Part shown: positions 46,749 through 55,309 of the stretch, one piece after another
Layout of the letters: each line of letters opens with the position of its first letter
Position numbering within the stretch: position 1 is the first letter of the stretch
Source of the DNA: an uncultured Pseudoteredinibacter sp.
GTDB taxonomy: Bacteria > Pseudomonadota > Gammaproteobacteria > Pseudomonadales > Cellvibrionaceae
Length of the DNA: 64,000 nt
Reading direction: 5' to 3'
Assembly: GCF_947500695.1 (NCBI RefSeq)
Contig: NZ_CANMSS010000007.1
Span: 124,001 to 188,000, forward strand
The notes under the pieces: generated by a model
Database searches by the model: none
Seen by the model: the letters and a program-made list of their open reading frames with translations, nothing else
Told to the model about the DNA's origin: nothing
Translations under genes and position numbers: made by a program

Positions 46749-47183
46749 TTAAATTAGATAATACAAAGCCATGGCGGCGTTCAATATCATTAGGGTGAAG
46801 TCAGTAAGGAAAATAAAAAGCATCAAGCCTTTTACCTGCCAAACACCTTCTCCGCGTCGATTTTGAATAACTACAGGCACATTGTGTGCGAACTGAGTCC
46901 CGTGAGCTATCGACATGGTGCATAGTAAAACTGACCATTGCGCTGCCCTATCAAACAATTCCGTATTGAATATCAGTAGTAGATTAAGAGCCATAAAGGC
47001 TAAATTAAATCCTCCGACAAACTTCCCCGACATGATCAGTGTTTCCATTACGGGGGTGTCTCTATGCTCTTTGGGTACGACTATTTTGGCGAAGATTCGC
47101 CCTCGAATATCAAAGGTGTGAAACCCACCGAAAAACCAGAGGGCATTGAGAGCCAAGAGTATTTTTAGTGCGAGGTCTTCCAT
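46749..47183 (-). CDS. Four-helix membrane protein of unknown function
   Basis: The 144-residue protein has about four hydrophobic helices (ILLALNALWFFGGF, FNLAFMALNLLLIF, WSVLLCTMSIAHG, LMLFIFLTDFTLMILNAAMALY). His residues in GTQFAHNVPVV and GGFHTFDIRG are the only notable polar groups. I do not recognise the family. It is the last chromosomal gene before the integrated element. Confidence 0.65.
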   Translation of the reverse strand: MEDLALKILLALNALWFFGGFHTFDIRGRIFAKIVVPKEHRDTPVMETLIMSGKFVGGFNLAFMALNLLLIFNTELFDRAAQWSVLLCTMSIAHGTQFAHNVPVVIQNRRGEGVWQVKGLMLFIFLTDFTLMILNAAMALYYLI

Positions 47184-47260
47184 TGTGATTCCAGTTTATT
47201 TTTTAGAGCTATTCTATTCGGAAAGCCCTGTAAATGCTGAAGTTTTATTGGCTCCGAATC

Positions 47261-47288
47261 GGGGTCAGAACCCAAGGGTTCTGACCCC
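47261..47288. repeat. Perfect 13-bp hairpin
   Basis: GGGGTCAGAACCC, two A, then GGGTTCTGACCCC, an uninterrupted stem followed by TGTTTT. It may end transcription into the attachment region, or be a REP-type relic. It lies just outside the tandem tRNA remnants. Confidence 0.65.
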
Positions 47289-47299
47289 TGTTTTCCGCA

Positions 47300-47651
47300 G
47301 GGCATAAAGGCCCTCGCGGACTTGAACTGCGGAGCTATCTTGGGTTTATGAAGAGCGAGACGAGTGTTTTAGCACGTTTGTTGAAGTTTGAGGGAGGATA
47401 GTGCACCCATGGGCATAAATGCCCTCGCGGACTTGAACTGCGGAGCTATCTTGGGTTTATGAAGAGCGAGACGAGTGCGTTCGCACGTTTATTTGAATTT
47501 AAGAGGAGAATGGTGGGCCCTCGCGGACTTGAACCGCGGACCTATCAGGGGTTTATGGAAGGCGAGTCGAGTGCTTTAGCACGTTTGCTTAAGTTTTAGG
47601 GAAGGATGGTGGGCCCTCGCGGACTTGAACCGCGGACCTATCGATTATGAG
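47300..47651 (-). repeat. Tandem array of four tRNA 3'-end remnants
   Basis: Four units begin their tRNA-like part at 47311, 47422, 47512 and 47607, with spacings of about 96 to 111 bp. On the minus strand each carries TTCAAGTCCGCGAGGG, the T arm and acceptor end of a tRNA; the two units nearest the integrase keep the CCCACCA end. Between them is a conserved spacer with a small hairpin whose stem changes but stays paired (GTGCTTTAGCAC, GTGCGTTCGCAC). The array looks like attachment sites left by repeated integration. Confidence 0.8.
47607..47651 (-). other. attL-like 3' fragment of a CAT-anticodon (Met) tRNA gene
   Basis: On the minus strand the segment runs from an anticodon loop CTCATAA through TAGGTCCGCGG, the T loop TTCAAGT and CCGCG to AGGGCCCACCA. 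The 5' half does not pair (the anticodon stem fails), so this is not a working gene. The crossover point lies in the anticodon loop, usual for tyrosine integrases. The intact tRNA, with a GGGCCCT acceptor strand, should lie at the right end of the element, beyond this window, on the minus strand. Confidence 0.72.
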
Positions 47652-47798
47652 TAATATCTGAACATATAATCCGGGTGATCGCTAAATCAGACTGTTTAAT
47701 TAACTTATTGCTTTAAAAGAACTTTATATAGTCCCTTGTTGCTTTAGGTAATGTACAGTCATTTTACTTTGTAACCCCGCTGTAACCCCGGAGCACAC

Positions 47799-49010
47799 AT
47801 GGAGCGGCAGTTCACTTTCACTAAACAAGCGATAGAAGCTCTGCCTCTTCTCAAGGGTAGGGTTGAGTATAGAGATCTAAAAATTCCAGAGCTAAGACTT
47901 CGTGTTTCAATGAGTGGCGTTAGGAGCTTCTCCGTATTTAAGCGTGTGTCCAATGGAAGGCCAGTTCGAATTACAATTGGAAAGTACCCTAATGTATCTC
48001 CGGCAAGGGCCCGTAGTATAGCCTTGAAGCACCTATCTGATTTGAGCATTGGTATTAACTTCAACGAAGAAAGGCGTGTCAAAGAGATGTCTCAATTGAC
48101 TCTAGACAGTGTGTATCAAGCGTACAAGGACCAGAAGCCTTTAAAGGCAACTACCTTGAACGGATATGACGGTGTGATGAGAAACCACTTGAAGAAACAC
48201 ATGAAAAGACCACTAAAAGAAATTGGTAGGCAAGAGGTGGTCATGATTCACTCTAGCATTAAGTCAAAAGCTCAGGCGGATCTTACGATGCGTGTTCTTC
48301 GAGCCTTGTTTAATTTTGCCAAATATGAATATTGCTACCAAGATGGCAGTCCAATCTTTCCTGAGAATCCCGTGGGCATCCTGTCCCATCGAAAGCAGTG
48401 GAATAATGTCCGTCGTAGACAGACACACCTTAGACCAAGTGAGTTTTCAAAATTCTACTTGGCGATGAAAAAGATAAGAAATTCTGAAACCCTTACAGGG
48501 AAATCAATCTGTAATGCAATGTTTTTCGCACTTCTAACAGGCTTGCGAAGAGGGGAAATATTTAGGCTGAAGTGGAGTGATGTGGATTTGGCGTCGAAAA
48601 TAATTACTATCCATGAAACCAAGAATGGGACGCCGTTAGAGCTTCCGATAACCAAATATGTTAATCGAGTTTTAAAACAACAGGATCGAAGTTCAGAGTA
48701 TGTATTTGCAGCGAAAAATGAATACGGAAGAATACAAGAGCCGAAGAAGGTTGTGGCAAAAGTTAAGAAGCTATCATGTACAAGCTGTGACTTTCATGAT
48801 CTTAGAAGAACATTCGCTACAACAGCTGAAAGCTTAGATGTGGGAAGCTACAAGCTTAAACGGCTAATGAATCATTCAACAGGCAGGGATGATGTCACGG
48901 CTGGATATGTCGTTCTTACTGCGGAGACACTTCGGGATTCTTCCAAAAGAATACAGCGCTTTATAGTCAAAAGGATCAAAGCCGAATGCGGCTTTAGTCC
49001 GATAGTTTAA
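47799..49010 (+). CDS. Tyrosine-type site-specific integrase
   Basis: The 403 residues have the P4-like integrase layout: N-terminal arm-binding domain (RVEYRDLKIPELRLRVSMSG, TIGKYPNVSPARAR), SAM-like core-binding domain, and catalytic domain with R in LLTGLRRGEIF, HDLRR (H-x-x-R) near 348 and the nucleophile Tyr in TAGYVVLT near 380. It lies 148 bp from the tRNA remnant, the normal place for an island integrase, and catalyses integration into the tRNA 3' end. Confidence 0.93.
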   Translation: MERQFTFTKQAIEALPLLKGRVEYRDLKIPELRLRVSMSGVRSFSVFKRVSNGRPVRITIGKYPNVSPARARSIALKHLSDLSIGINFNEERRVKEMSQLTLDSVYQAYKDQKPLKATTLNGYDGVMRNHLKKHMKRPLKEIGRQEVVMIHSSIKSKAQADLTMRVLRALFNFAKYEYCYQDGSPIFPENPVGILSHRKQWNNVRRRQTHLRPSEFSKFYLAMKKIRNSETLTGKSICNAMFFALLTGLRRGEIFRLKWSDVDLASKIITIHETKNGTPLELPITKYVNRVLKQQDRSSEYVFAAKNEYGRIQEPKKVVAKVKKLSCTSCDFHDLRRTFATTAESLDVGSYKLKRLMNHSTGRDDVTAGYVVLTAETLRDSSKRIQRFIVKRIKAECGFSPIV

Positions 49011-49087
49011 CTTCTAAGTACACTGGTAAGTAACTAGTCGAGAAATCTAAGATTTAGGTTAATCTATCTTGGGAAAGTGGAGGATAT

Positions 49088-49267
49088 ATGGCTACTAATT
49101 ACCTTACAGTTGAGCAAGTTAGCAAGAAATTGCATGTTACGGCAGGAACGATCAGAAACAGAATATCTAAAGGGGATCCTATGCCACCCTCAATTAAAGT
49201 TGGTAGAAGACGGCTTTTTCCTGAGGACGAATTTGAAAGTTGGATAAAATTGAGGCGTTGTATATAG
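49088..49267 (+). CDS. AlpA-like small helix-turn-helix protein (excisionase type)
   Basis: A 59-residue protein: MATNYLTVEQVSKKLHV, then TAGTIRNRISKG and PPSIKVGRRRLFPEDEF. This is the MerR-like HTH of AlpA or excisionase proteins, which bind attachment sites or control the integrase. GGAGG lies just before the ATG. It lies 77 bp after the integrase gene, and an IS481 element is inserted 15 bp past its stop codon without damaging it. Confidence 0.8.
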   Translation: MATNYLTVEQVSKKLHVTAGTIRNRISKGDPMPPSIKVGRRRLFPEDEFESWIKLRRCI

Positions 49268-49289
49268 CGGTTAAAGTTATACGACTATT

Positions 49290-50489
49290 TGTAGTAGCTC
49301 AGACTTGATCTGACAGTTACCCATTTTAAACCGGCGTCTGTCAGTTTAGATCTGAGCTAAATTCTTTCCAGCCCAAATCGATTTCCCATCAAGTAAAGTT
49401 TCCATTGGCGTTCTGCCGCAGCACATCTTGCCTTGATGAGTTCGTTCATTGTTATAGTATTCCATCCAATCGTCCAGATCTTTTTGCAATTCTTCCAGCG
49501 ATGCATAGAGCTTCTTGCGGAAAGTAATCTGGTAAAACTCATTGAGGATGGTTTTGTGGAAACGCTCGCAGATGCCGTTCGTTTGTGGCGACATAGCCTT
49601 TGTCTTGGTGTGATCGATGTCATTAATCGCAAGATAGAGCTGGTAGTCATGCTGATCTACACGCCCACAATACTCAGTCCCGCGATCCGTTAGAATCCGA
49701 AGCATTGGTAGTTCTTGCTGTTCGAAGAACGGCAAAACCTTGTCGTTCAGAGCGTCTGCCGCTGTGATCGGCGTCTTGGTTGTATAGAGCTTACAGAACG
49801 CAACCTTACTGTACGTATCGACAAAGGTTTGCTGGTAAATACGACCGACACCCTTGAGATTACCTACATAGAAAGTATCCTGAGAACCCAGATAGCCGGG
49901 GTGCGCGGTCTCAATTTCACCGCAGGCCTCGTCATCATGTTTCTTTTTCTCAAGCGCTGCGACCTGAGCATCACTGAGGATAATGCCTTCATTGGCGACT
50001 TTCTCTTCCAGGGCTTTTAGGCGTTTTTTGAAGTTCTCCAGGTTATGGCGCACCCAGATCGAGCGAACACCACTGCCTGAGACAAAAACACCGGCCTTAC
50101 GCAATTCATTGCTGGTACGGTGTTGGCCGTGGGCTGGCTGTTCTATGGCATAGGACACCACAGCCTGCTCCGTCGCCTCATCAACTCTATTCTTGGGGTT
50201 GGGTGCTCTACGGCTCTTGTTAATCAGATTATCGATACCGCCGTCTTCAACAAGCTCTTGGTAGCGATAAAATGTATCTCTGGATACACCCATTACCTTA
50301 CAGGCTTTGGATACGTTACCCAGCTCTTCCGCTAAATTCAGCAAACCGGCTTTGTGTTTAATGATGGGGTTGTTAGTATGGATCATGAGAGTTACCTCTT
50401 TGTTTTGATTAAAGCTTCGACACCTTTATCAAAACGGGTAACTCTCTCTTTATCAAGATGATGTGTCAGATCTGGTCTGAACTTCTACA
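49290..50489 (-). mobile_element. Intact IS481-family insertion sequence
   Basis: The element is 1,200 bp. The terminal repeats 49290-49315 and 50464-50489 match at 22 of 26 positions, both beginning TGTAG. It is flanked by 7-bp direct copies GACTATT at 49283-49289 and 50490-50496, which mark the target duplication. It carries one transposase gene. The intact ends and exact duplication suggest recent insertion. Confidence 0.9.
49346..50386 (-). CDS. IS481-family transposase
   Basis: The 346-residue protein has an N-terminal HTH (LGNVSKACKVMGVSRDTFYRY) and an integrase-like DDE domain: D in QTFVDTYSKVAF, D in RILTDRGTEYCG and E in GICERFHKTIL. It ends about 56 bp from the left end of the element. 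It appears complete. Confidence 0.93.
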   Translation of the reverse strand: MIHTNNPIIKHKAGLLNLAEELGNVSKACKVMGVSRDTFYRYQELVEDGGIDNLINKSRRAPNPKNRVDEATEQAVVSYAIEQPAHGQHRTSNELRKAGVFVSGSGVRSIWVRHNLENFKKRLKALEEKVANEGIILSDAQVAALEKKKHDDEACGEIETAHPGYLGSQDTFYVGNLKGVGRIYQQTFVDTYSKVAFCKLYTTKTPITAADALNDKVLPFFEQQELPMLRILTDRGTEYCGRVDQHDYQLYLAINDIDHTKTKAMSPQTNGICERFHKTILNEFYQITFRKKLYASLEELQKDLDDWMEYYNNERTHQGKMCCGRTPMETLLDGKSIWAGKNLAQI

Positions 50490-50550
50490 GACTATTAGTC
50501 GAAGATGGATGTCGGTCACCTATTCATAGTAGACCGAACAACTAACTAAA

Positions 50551-51210
50551 TCATCTATTGGCCAAAACCTTGTATAGCTTTTCGGAAAATAAGTTCTTTC
50601 CAGAAAGTTGTTCATAAACTGGCATCATTTTTTTTCTAAATGGGAGATCGAAGTCCGAGTGCAAAGCTGTAAGCCATACAGCCCATCGCAGCGATTTTGG
50701 CTCATTGCTTAATCGATCGAATCTTGTTAGGTCATTGGATAGAACATAACTAATGTTGGACGACCTAATGGCGTATAAAATCAACCCTAAACTTGTACAT
50801 TTTAACTCTTTCTCTTTCTTCATTATTTCGTTTTCTACTACTAGTCCGCTCAACATGGCATCCAAGCCTACATTCAATATGAACTGGTCATGTCTATATC
50901 CTGAAGATTGAAATTCAATATGATCCTTAAGCCACTTCTGTGAGTCTGCTCTCGATTTCTGGATCCAGTCAAGCTGAGCTGCCTTGCAAGATTTTAGGTG
51001 CCCAATCTGTGTGAGAGTATACTTGCCCCTAATCGTTTCCACATACCGAGACATTATTTCCCTGACGTCCTTACTTGCTGGGCAATTGCCAAGCAAGTAA
51101 GGCTGTTCTGAAGAATATGCAGCACTTACAGCTGAGTCCAAACATGTGAATGCCGTCGTGTTCAATGAAAATAATACTAATTGAATTCCGAATAATAATC
51201 GCACGACCAT
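50551..51210 (-). CDS. Exported protein of unknown function at the end of the RiPP operon
   Basis: The 219-residue protein has a signal peptide (LLFGIQLVLFSLNTTAFT). The mature part has five or so cysteines (CLDSAV, GNCPASKD, LKSCKAA, LKCTSLG) and looks helical. I recognise no domain. It overlaps the upstream lipoprotein gene by 34 bp, so it is translated with the operon; immunity, processing or target binding are possible but not shown. The IS481 element lies just downstream. Confidence 0.6.
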   Translation of the reverse strand: MVVRLLFGIQLVLFSLNTTAFTCLDSAVSAAYSSEQPYLLGNCPASKDVREIMSRYVETIRGKYTLTQIGHLKSCKAAQLDWIQKSRADSQKWLKDHIEFQSSGYRHDQFILNVGLDAMLSGLVVENEIMKKEKELKCTSLGLILYAIRSSNISYVLSNDLTRFDRLSNEPKSLRWAVWLTALHSDFDLPFRKKMMPVYEQLSGKNLFSEKLYKVLANR

Positions 51211-51863
51211 TTTACTTTGTTCCCTATCAGTGGGGTTAGTAAGGAGTAGTATTTAAACCTGGCGCCTGGAGGTAATGGCTTGGTTGTATAATAAAATGAA
51301 TATCTTTCTTTGTCGAAATATAATTCAATTGTATTCCTGTTGAGTAAAGCCCAGTCTCCATTTACTGCCGAATTATTGTCAAGTTCTTTCGAAAGGTCAT
51401 CAAGGATGAAGTGACCGTCTGAATAGAGATCAATCGTGAAGTTCGATTCGCACCCTTGGCTTGAAAAACCTTTTGATATCTCAATGTTGTGAGGGTCACT
51501 GCTCGATTCCGTTTTCTGCGAAGCAGAAAAAAGTATGCCTACTATGTTGTTGTCAAATGAATAGTTTTGGAACTCAGATTGAAATACAACCATATTGGGT
51601 AGTGCTTTTTTTAGAGTCTGAACGGTATCATGTTGTGATGATTTGGTTAGGCAGCACCTTGGTAGAATGACCACATGACTTGAAGGGAGGTCCTCGTGGT
51701 ATGCTGGCTGAAAAATTATTTTGTGGCCTGATGAACGCAGTGCGGATAGCACTTTTCTTTCTATAGGGGTGTTTGAATGTATTGAGACTGTTTTATGAAC
51801 ACATGACAAAGATAGGTATGACAAAAAGACAAGCGTTAAGATCGAAAAGAACCTAAATTTCAT
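51177..51863 (-). CDS. Predicted lipoprotein of the RiPP operon
   Basis: The 228 residues start with a lipoprotein-type signal (FFSILTLVFLSYLSLSC, lipobox LSLSC). The rest is beta-rich with GCESNFTIDLYSDGHFIL and no known motif. Its ATG overlaps the exporter stop codon (ATGA), which couples the two. An envelope-bound immunity or accessory role is a reasonable guess only. Confidence 0.6.
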   Translation of the reverse strand: MKFRFFSILTLVFLSYLSLSCVHKTVSIHSNTPIERKVLSALRSSGHKIIFQPAYHEDLPSSHVVILPRCCLTKSSQHDTVQTLKKALPNMVVFQSEFQNYSFDNNIVGILFSASQKTESSSDPHNIEISKGFSSQGCESNFTIDLYSDGHFILDDLSKELDNNSAVNGDWALLNRNTIELYFDKERYSFYYTTKPLPPGARFKYYSLLTPLIGNKVKWSCDYYSEFN

Positions 51864-53965
51864 CGTATCTCGTTGACCTCACCAGACTTTACCTCAAAAA
51901 TTCTATCGGCTGTATTGACCTGACTTTCTCTATGTGCTGCTATAACCCTAGTAATGCCTAGTGTTTTGAGCGAATTGACAATTATCTCTTCGTTAGCACT
52001 GTCTAAATTAGAGGTGCTTTCGTCTAGAAAAAGGAAAGATGGTTTGTTGTATAGCGCTCTTGCTAAATATATACGCTGCTGTTGTCCCGCTGAAAGGTTG
52101 GAGCCTAGTCCTCCTACAATGGTGTTGTACCCCATTGTTTTTTTTGTAATATCGTCATGAATTGCCGCTAGCCTAGCTGCGCGTTCTATATCCTTTTCGT
52201 CTGGGTTTTCGTCGAAGAATGATATGTTTTCAGATATAGACCCTGAAAAAAGACGGTCATCTTGAAATACTGCACCAATTCCTCTTCTAAAATTGCTCAA
52301 ACCAAAAGCTTCGGAGTCAATACCATTCAAAAGAACCTTGCCTTCTGTAGGGCGTATTAATCCGCAAAGTATTTTCAAAATGGTAGTCTTACCTGAACCT
52401 GATTGTCCAACAAAGGCAATAGTCTCACCAAAATTTATTTTTAGATTAACGTTTTCTAAAACGTTAGGTTGGCCATATGCGTATTGGTAACCAACATTGA
52501 CGAGCTCAATGTCAAAACCCTCTTTCGGTAGCTCTGCTTTGCAGGCTGTTCCTGAATCTACTACCTCACGTTTAGCGCTAGTTATATCGTGGAGTCGACT
52601 TAAATGTGTATCTAGCAGCCTATATGAAAAACACCCACTAAGAAAGGAGTTTAAGCGATTAGAAAAGATCGTTCGGTAAGCTAAGTAAGCAAGTAACAGT
52701 CCCAGGGTAAATTCCCCCGATATAACAAGCTCAGCGCCCAAGTATACTACCGCCATCGTTTGAAGGCTGTTAAGGATTAATAAAGAGTTCTCGTTGATTG
52801 ATAATAAGTAGTTCTTTTCTGAAGACTTATTGACAGCAGTAGAAAGTATTGAGCTCCACCACGAGAGCCTGACGTCCTCTTTAGAATAATTTTTGATAAT
52901 ATTGATGGACTGTAATGTTTCTAACGTGTTCGTCTGCAGTTTTGCTTGATTTCTTATCTCTAGATTTTCAACATATTGAGCTTTTTTGGCAAGACGAACA
53001 GAAATAAAAGACTGTACAACTGAAAATGAAAATACTGCAAGTGATAGGATTGGTGAGAAAACAAGCATGACTATAAAAGTGCTGCATAAAACAAATATAT
53101 CTATCAGAAGATTGGGAAGACTGTGTGCAATGAAGCTTTGTACGGGAACAATTGAATTGATTCTGGTTTGAATGTCGCCATAATTTCTAGAAGAAAAAAA
53201 GTCGGCTGGCAGCCTTAAAATATGCCTAAACAGCCTCTCCATAATGTAATATGATGATTGCGCTGAAAAATCTATGATTGTAATTGATCTTACAAACCTT
53301 GCTAATACCTCAGCTAGTGCTATGACGGAAAATGACAGCGTTAGTATCAATAAGAGATTTTCATCGTTGGCCGCCAAGGCATCATCGACCACATACCTAA
53401 GGTAAAGGGGGGATGCAAGAAGAAAAATCTGCACGATTAGTGAGAGAGTTGCAATTCTCGCTATATTGGAATACAGGCCTGAAGCGTTTGAAAATAAATC
53501 TTTGATTTTCAATTGTTCATTAACGCTTTCAGAGGTGGTGAAGTCATCTGAGGGTACTAATTCCAGTGCTACTCCTGTAAAGCTGTCGCTCAACTCATGT
53601 AGACTTACTTCTCGTTTCCCTTCTGACGGATCTGTAATTTGTACAGTGTTTTTATTTACACTTTCCAATACTACAAAATGATTGAAGTTCCAATGGATGA
53701 TGCATGGTAGTTTTAAATCTCGTACCTTTGCTAAGGAGAGTTTTAAAGCTCTACATGTAAAGCCCTCGGAACTAGCAATGGAAATTAAGTCCCTTATGCT
53801 GGCGCCGCTGGATGAAAGTTTATACTTTTTTCTAAGGTTAAGTAATCCAGATTCGTTACCATGCCTGTCCATAATCATGGCTATACAGGCAAGCCCGCAC
53901 TCTGCTGATTCTGATTGGTATATTACTTTGGGTGACTTTTTATATGGAAATGCTAATAGCTTCAT
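51860..53965 (-). CDS. Peptidase-containing ABC exporter (C39 domain)
   Basis: The 701-residue protein is a full PCAT exporter. Residues 1-130 are a C39 cysteine peptidase with Q17, C23 in SAECGLACIAMI, and the histidine in HWNFNHFVVLE. Six membrane helices follow (about 165-430). The nucleotide-binding domain has Walker A GQSGSGKTT near 520, signature LSAGQQQR and Walker B FLFLDES. It should cut a double-glycine leader and export the core peptide. Position between the HlyD-like adaptor and downstream of the precursor supports this. Confidence 0.93.
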   Translation of the reverse strand: MKLLAFPYKKSPKVIYQSESAECGLACIAMIMDRHGNESGLLNLRKKYKLSSSGASIRDLISIASSEGFTCRALKLSLAKVRDLKLPCIIHWNFNHFVVLESVNKNTVQITDPSEGKREVSLHELSDSFTGVALELVPSDDFTTSESVNEQLKIKDLFSNASGLYSNIARIATLSLIVQIFLLASPLYLRYVVDDALAANDENLLLILTLSFSVIALAEVLARFVRSITIIDFSAQSSYYIMERLFRHILRLPADFFSSRNYGDIQTRINSIVPVQSFIAHSLPNLLIDIFVLCSTFIVMLVFSPILSLAVFSFSVVQSFISVRLAKKAQYVENLEIRNQAKLQTNTLETLQSINIIKNYSKEDVRLSWWSSILSTAVNKSSEKNYLLSINENSLLILNSLQTMAVVYLGAELVISGEFTLGLLLAYLAYRTIFSNRLNSFLSGCFSYRLLDTHLSRLHDITSAKREVVDSGTACKAELPKEGFDIELVNVGYQYAYGQPNVLENVNLKINFGETIAFVGQSGSGKTTILKILCGLIRPTEGKVLLNGIDSEAFGLSNFRRGIGAVFQDDRLFSGSISENISFFDENPDEKDIERAARLAAIHDDITKKTMGYNTIVGGLGSNLSAGQQQRIYLARALYNKPSFLFLDESTSNLDSANEEIIVNSLKTLGITRVIAAHRESQVNTADRIFEVKSGEVNEIR

Positions 53966-53989
53966 TTTTATATTTTTCTTAGTTGTCTG

Positions 53990-55204
53990 CTATATTGATA
54001 AAAAATTTTGAAGAAAAGCGAATACCTTATTGTTTTCTACAGTTATGACACCTGATAATTTCATACCTTCCAACATCTTACCTCTATACTGAGATGTTTG
54101 TTCATTGTTTGGTAAGTGAACTAGAACACTGTACATCGAAAGTTTCCCTCCATCTTTGCTACTTGTTCGTATGGATCCTTTCGAAATTTCAGCTACTTTG
54201 CCATTTAGCACCCCGTACTTTTGATGTGATATGCCATGAAATTTTATGGAGACATCCATCCCTTTTGAGACTTGATGGGCGTTGTCTGCGGGTACTTGCA
54301 AGACGCAAACCAATTCGGCTTTGTCAGGAGCTATCGTTATTACTGGCTCCCTTTCAGGTTGATAACTTGAATTCCTGGCATGCACCAAAATTACTTCACC
54401 AGATAAAGGGGATAGTACTTCATATGAATAGTTTCTTTTTTGAAGTAAGAGGTCACGTTCCAGGCTTACAATTTCTTTCTCTAAATCATTCTTTTGCTTT
54501 TTTGAATCTATAATTTGTATTTCAGTGTTTAATTCCCTTTCTGTAATATCGAGCATTGTTGTCTTAATTTCATTCTCTATATTGCTAATCCTAACCTTTG
54601 ATTTTAGTGAGTTTTTGTACAGCCGTTCTCTTTCAATGCTTGTCACGACACTCATGCCTGATTCTCCTTTATATGACGCCAACCTCCGTATGTCTATATC
54701 TAATGATTTTCGTTCTTGATCAAGTTCAAATTTCAGGTCGCTTAATTTGTTTTTCCTTTCTTCTCTAAGACTTGTAGTCCTACGTTTTAGCGTTTTCAGT
54801 TTCGACTCAATAACCTCCAAAGTGTTATGACTAATTTCTATCTCCTTCTCTATGTAGGATATAGGAGAAATGAGCTGATTAGAGCCCGTAATTATTTCTC
54901 TTTGCTGGTCAATGGTAAATAGAACATCTTTTTCAGATACTCTTGTACCTTCTTGAATTTTGTATTTTGATATGTAGCCCTTTTCAGGGCGATAAATATG
55001 TACTAGTGGGACGTTATAGGTAACTTCACCTTCGGCAATTACTTTTACAGTAAAATCCAAGAATAGTGACAAGGTTAAAAGCAAGCAAAACACCAATAGC
55101 ACTGTATTGAACGCTAGTTTGGTAGACGGGCTATCGAATAGGATTTCGCCTTCAAACTTCGGTTTTTGGCTGTTGATTGCTTTGGTGCGGAATATTGAAG
55201 GCAT
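53990..55204 (-). CDS. HlyD-family periplasmic adaptor of the RiPP exporter
   Basis: The 404 residues have one membrane helix near 35-55 (LAFNTVLLVFCLLLTLSLFLDF), a lipoyl-type half domain (VPLVHIYRPEKGYISKYKIQEG), a long coiled coil (about 125-245) and the returning barrel (SPLSGEVILVHARNSS, KGMDVSIKFHGISHQKYG). It would link the exporter to an outer-membrane channel such as TolC. It ends 24 bp before the exporter gene. Confidence 0.88.
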   Translation of the reverse strand: MPSIFRTKAINSQKPKFEGEILFDSPSTKLAFNTVLLVFCLLLTLSLFLDFTVKVIAEGEVTYNVPLVHIYRPEKGYISKYKIQEGTRVSEKDVLFTIDQQREIITGSNQLISPISYIEKEIEISHNTLEVIESKLKTLKRRTTSLREERKNKLSDLKFELDQERKSLDIDIRRLASYKGESGMSVVTSIERERLYKNSLKSKVRISNIENEIKTTMLDITERELNTEIQIIDSKKQKNDLEKEIVSLERDLLLQKRNYSYEVLSPLSGEVILVHARNSSYQPEREPVITIAPDKAELVCVLQVPADNAHQVSKGMDVSIKFHGISHQKYGVLNGKVAEISKGSIRTSSKDGGKLSMYSVLVHLPNNEQTSQYRGKMLEGMKLSGVITVENNKVFAFLQNFLSI

Positions 55205-55309
55205 AGAGTATAATTAGTAAACCGATTATTTTTACTTGGGCAATTGGTCTATAGGCCATTTGCATATTAGGCATGTATCACTATAAGGCTCTATGCTTGC
55301 AATAATGGC

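Noticed and set aside
47300..47651. CRISPR-like array
   Set aside because: Units are about 100 bp, contain tRNA sequence and have related, not unique, spacers; no cas genes are present.
47607..47700. Complete tRNA-Met gene
   Set aside because: The 5' half beyond the anticodon loop does not form an anticodon stem, D arm or acceptor strand, so only the 3' part is present.
53682..54011. Plus-strand open frames inside the RiPP export genes
   Set aside because: They are antisense shadows of the exporter and adaptor genes without start signals or family resemblance.
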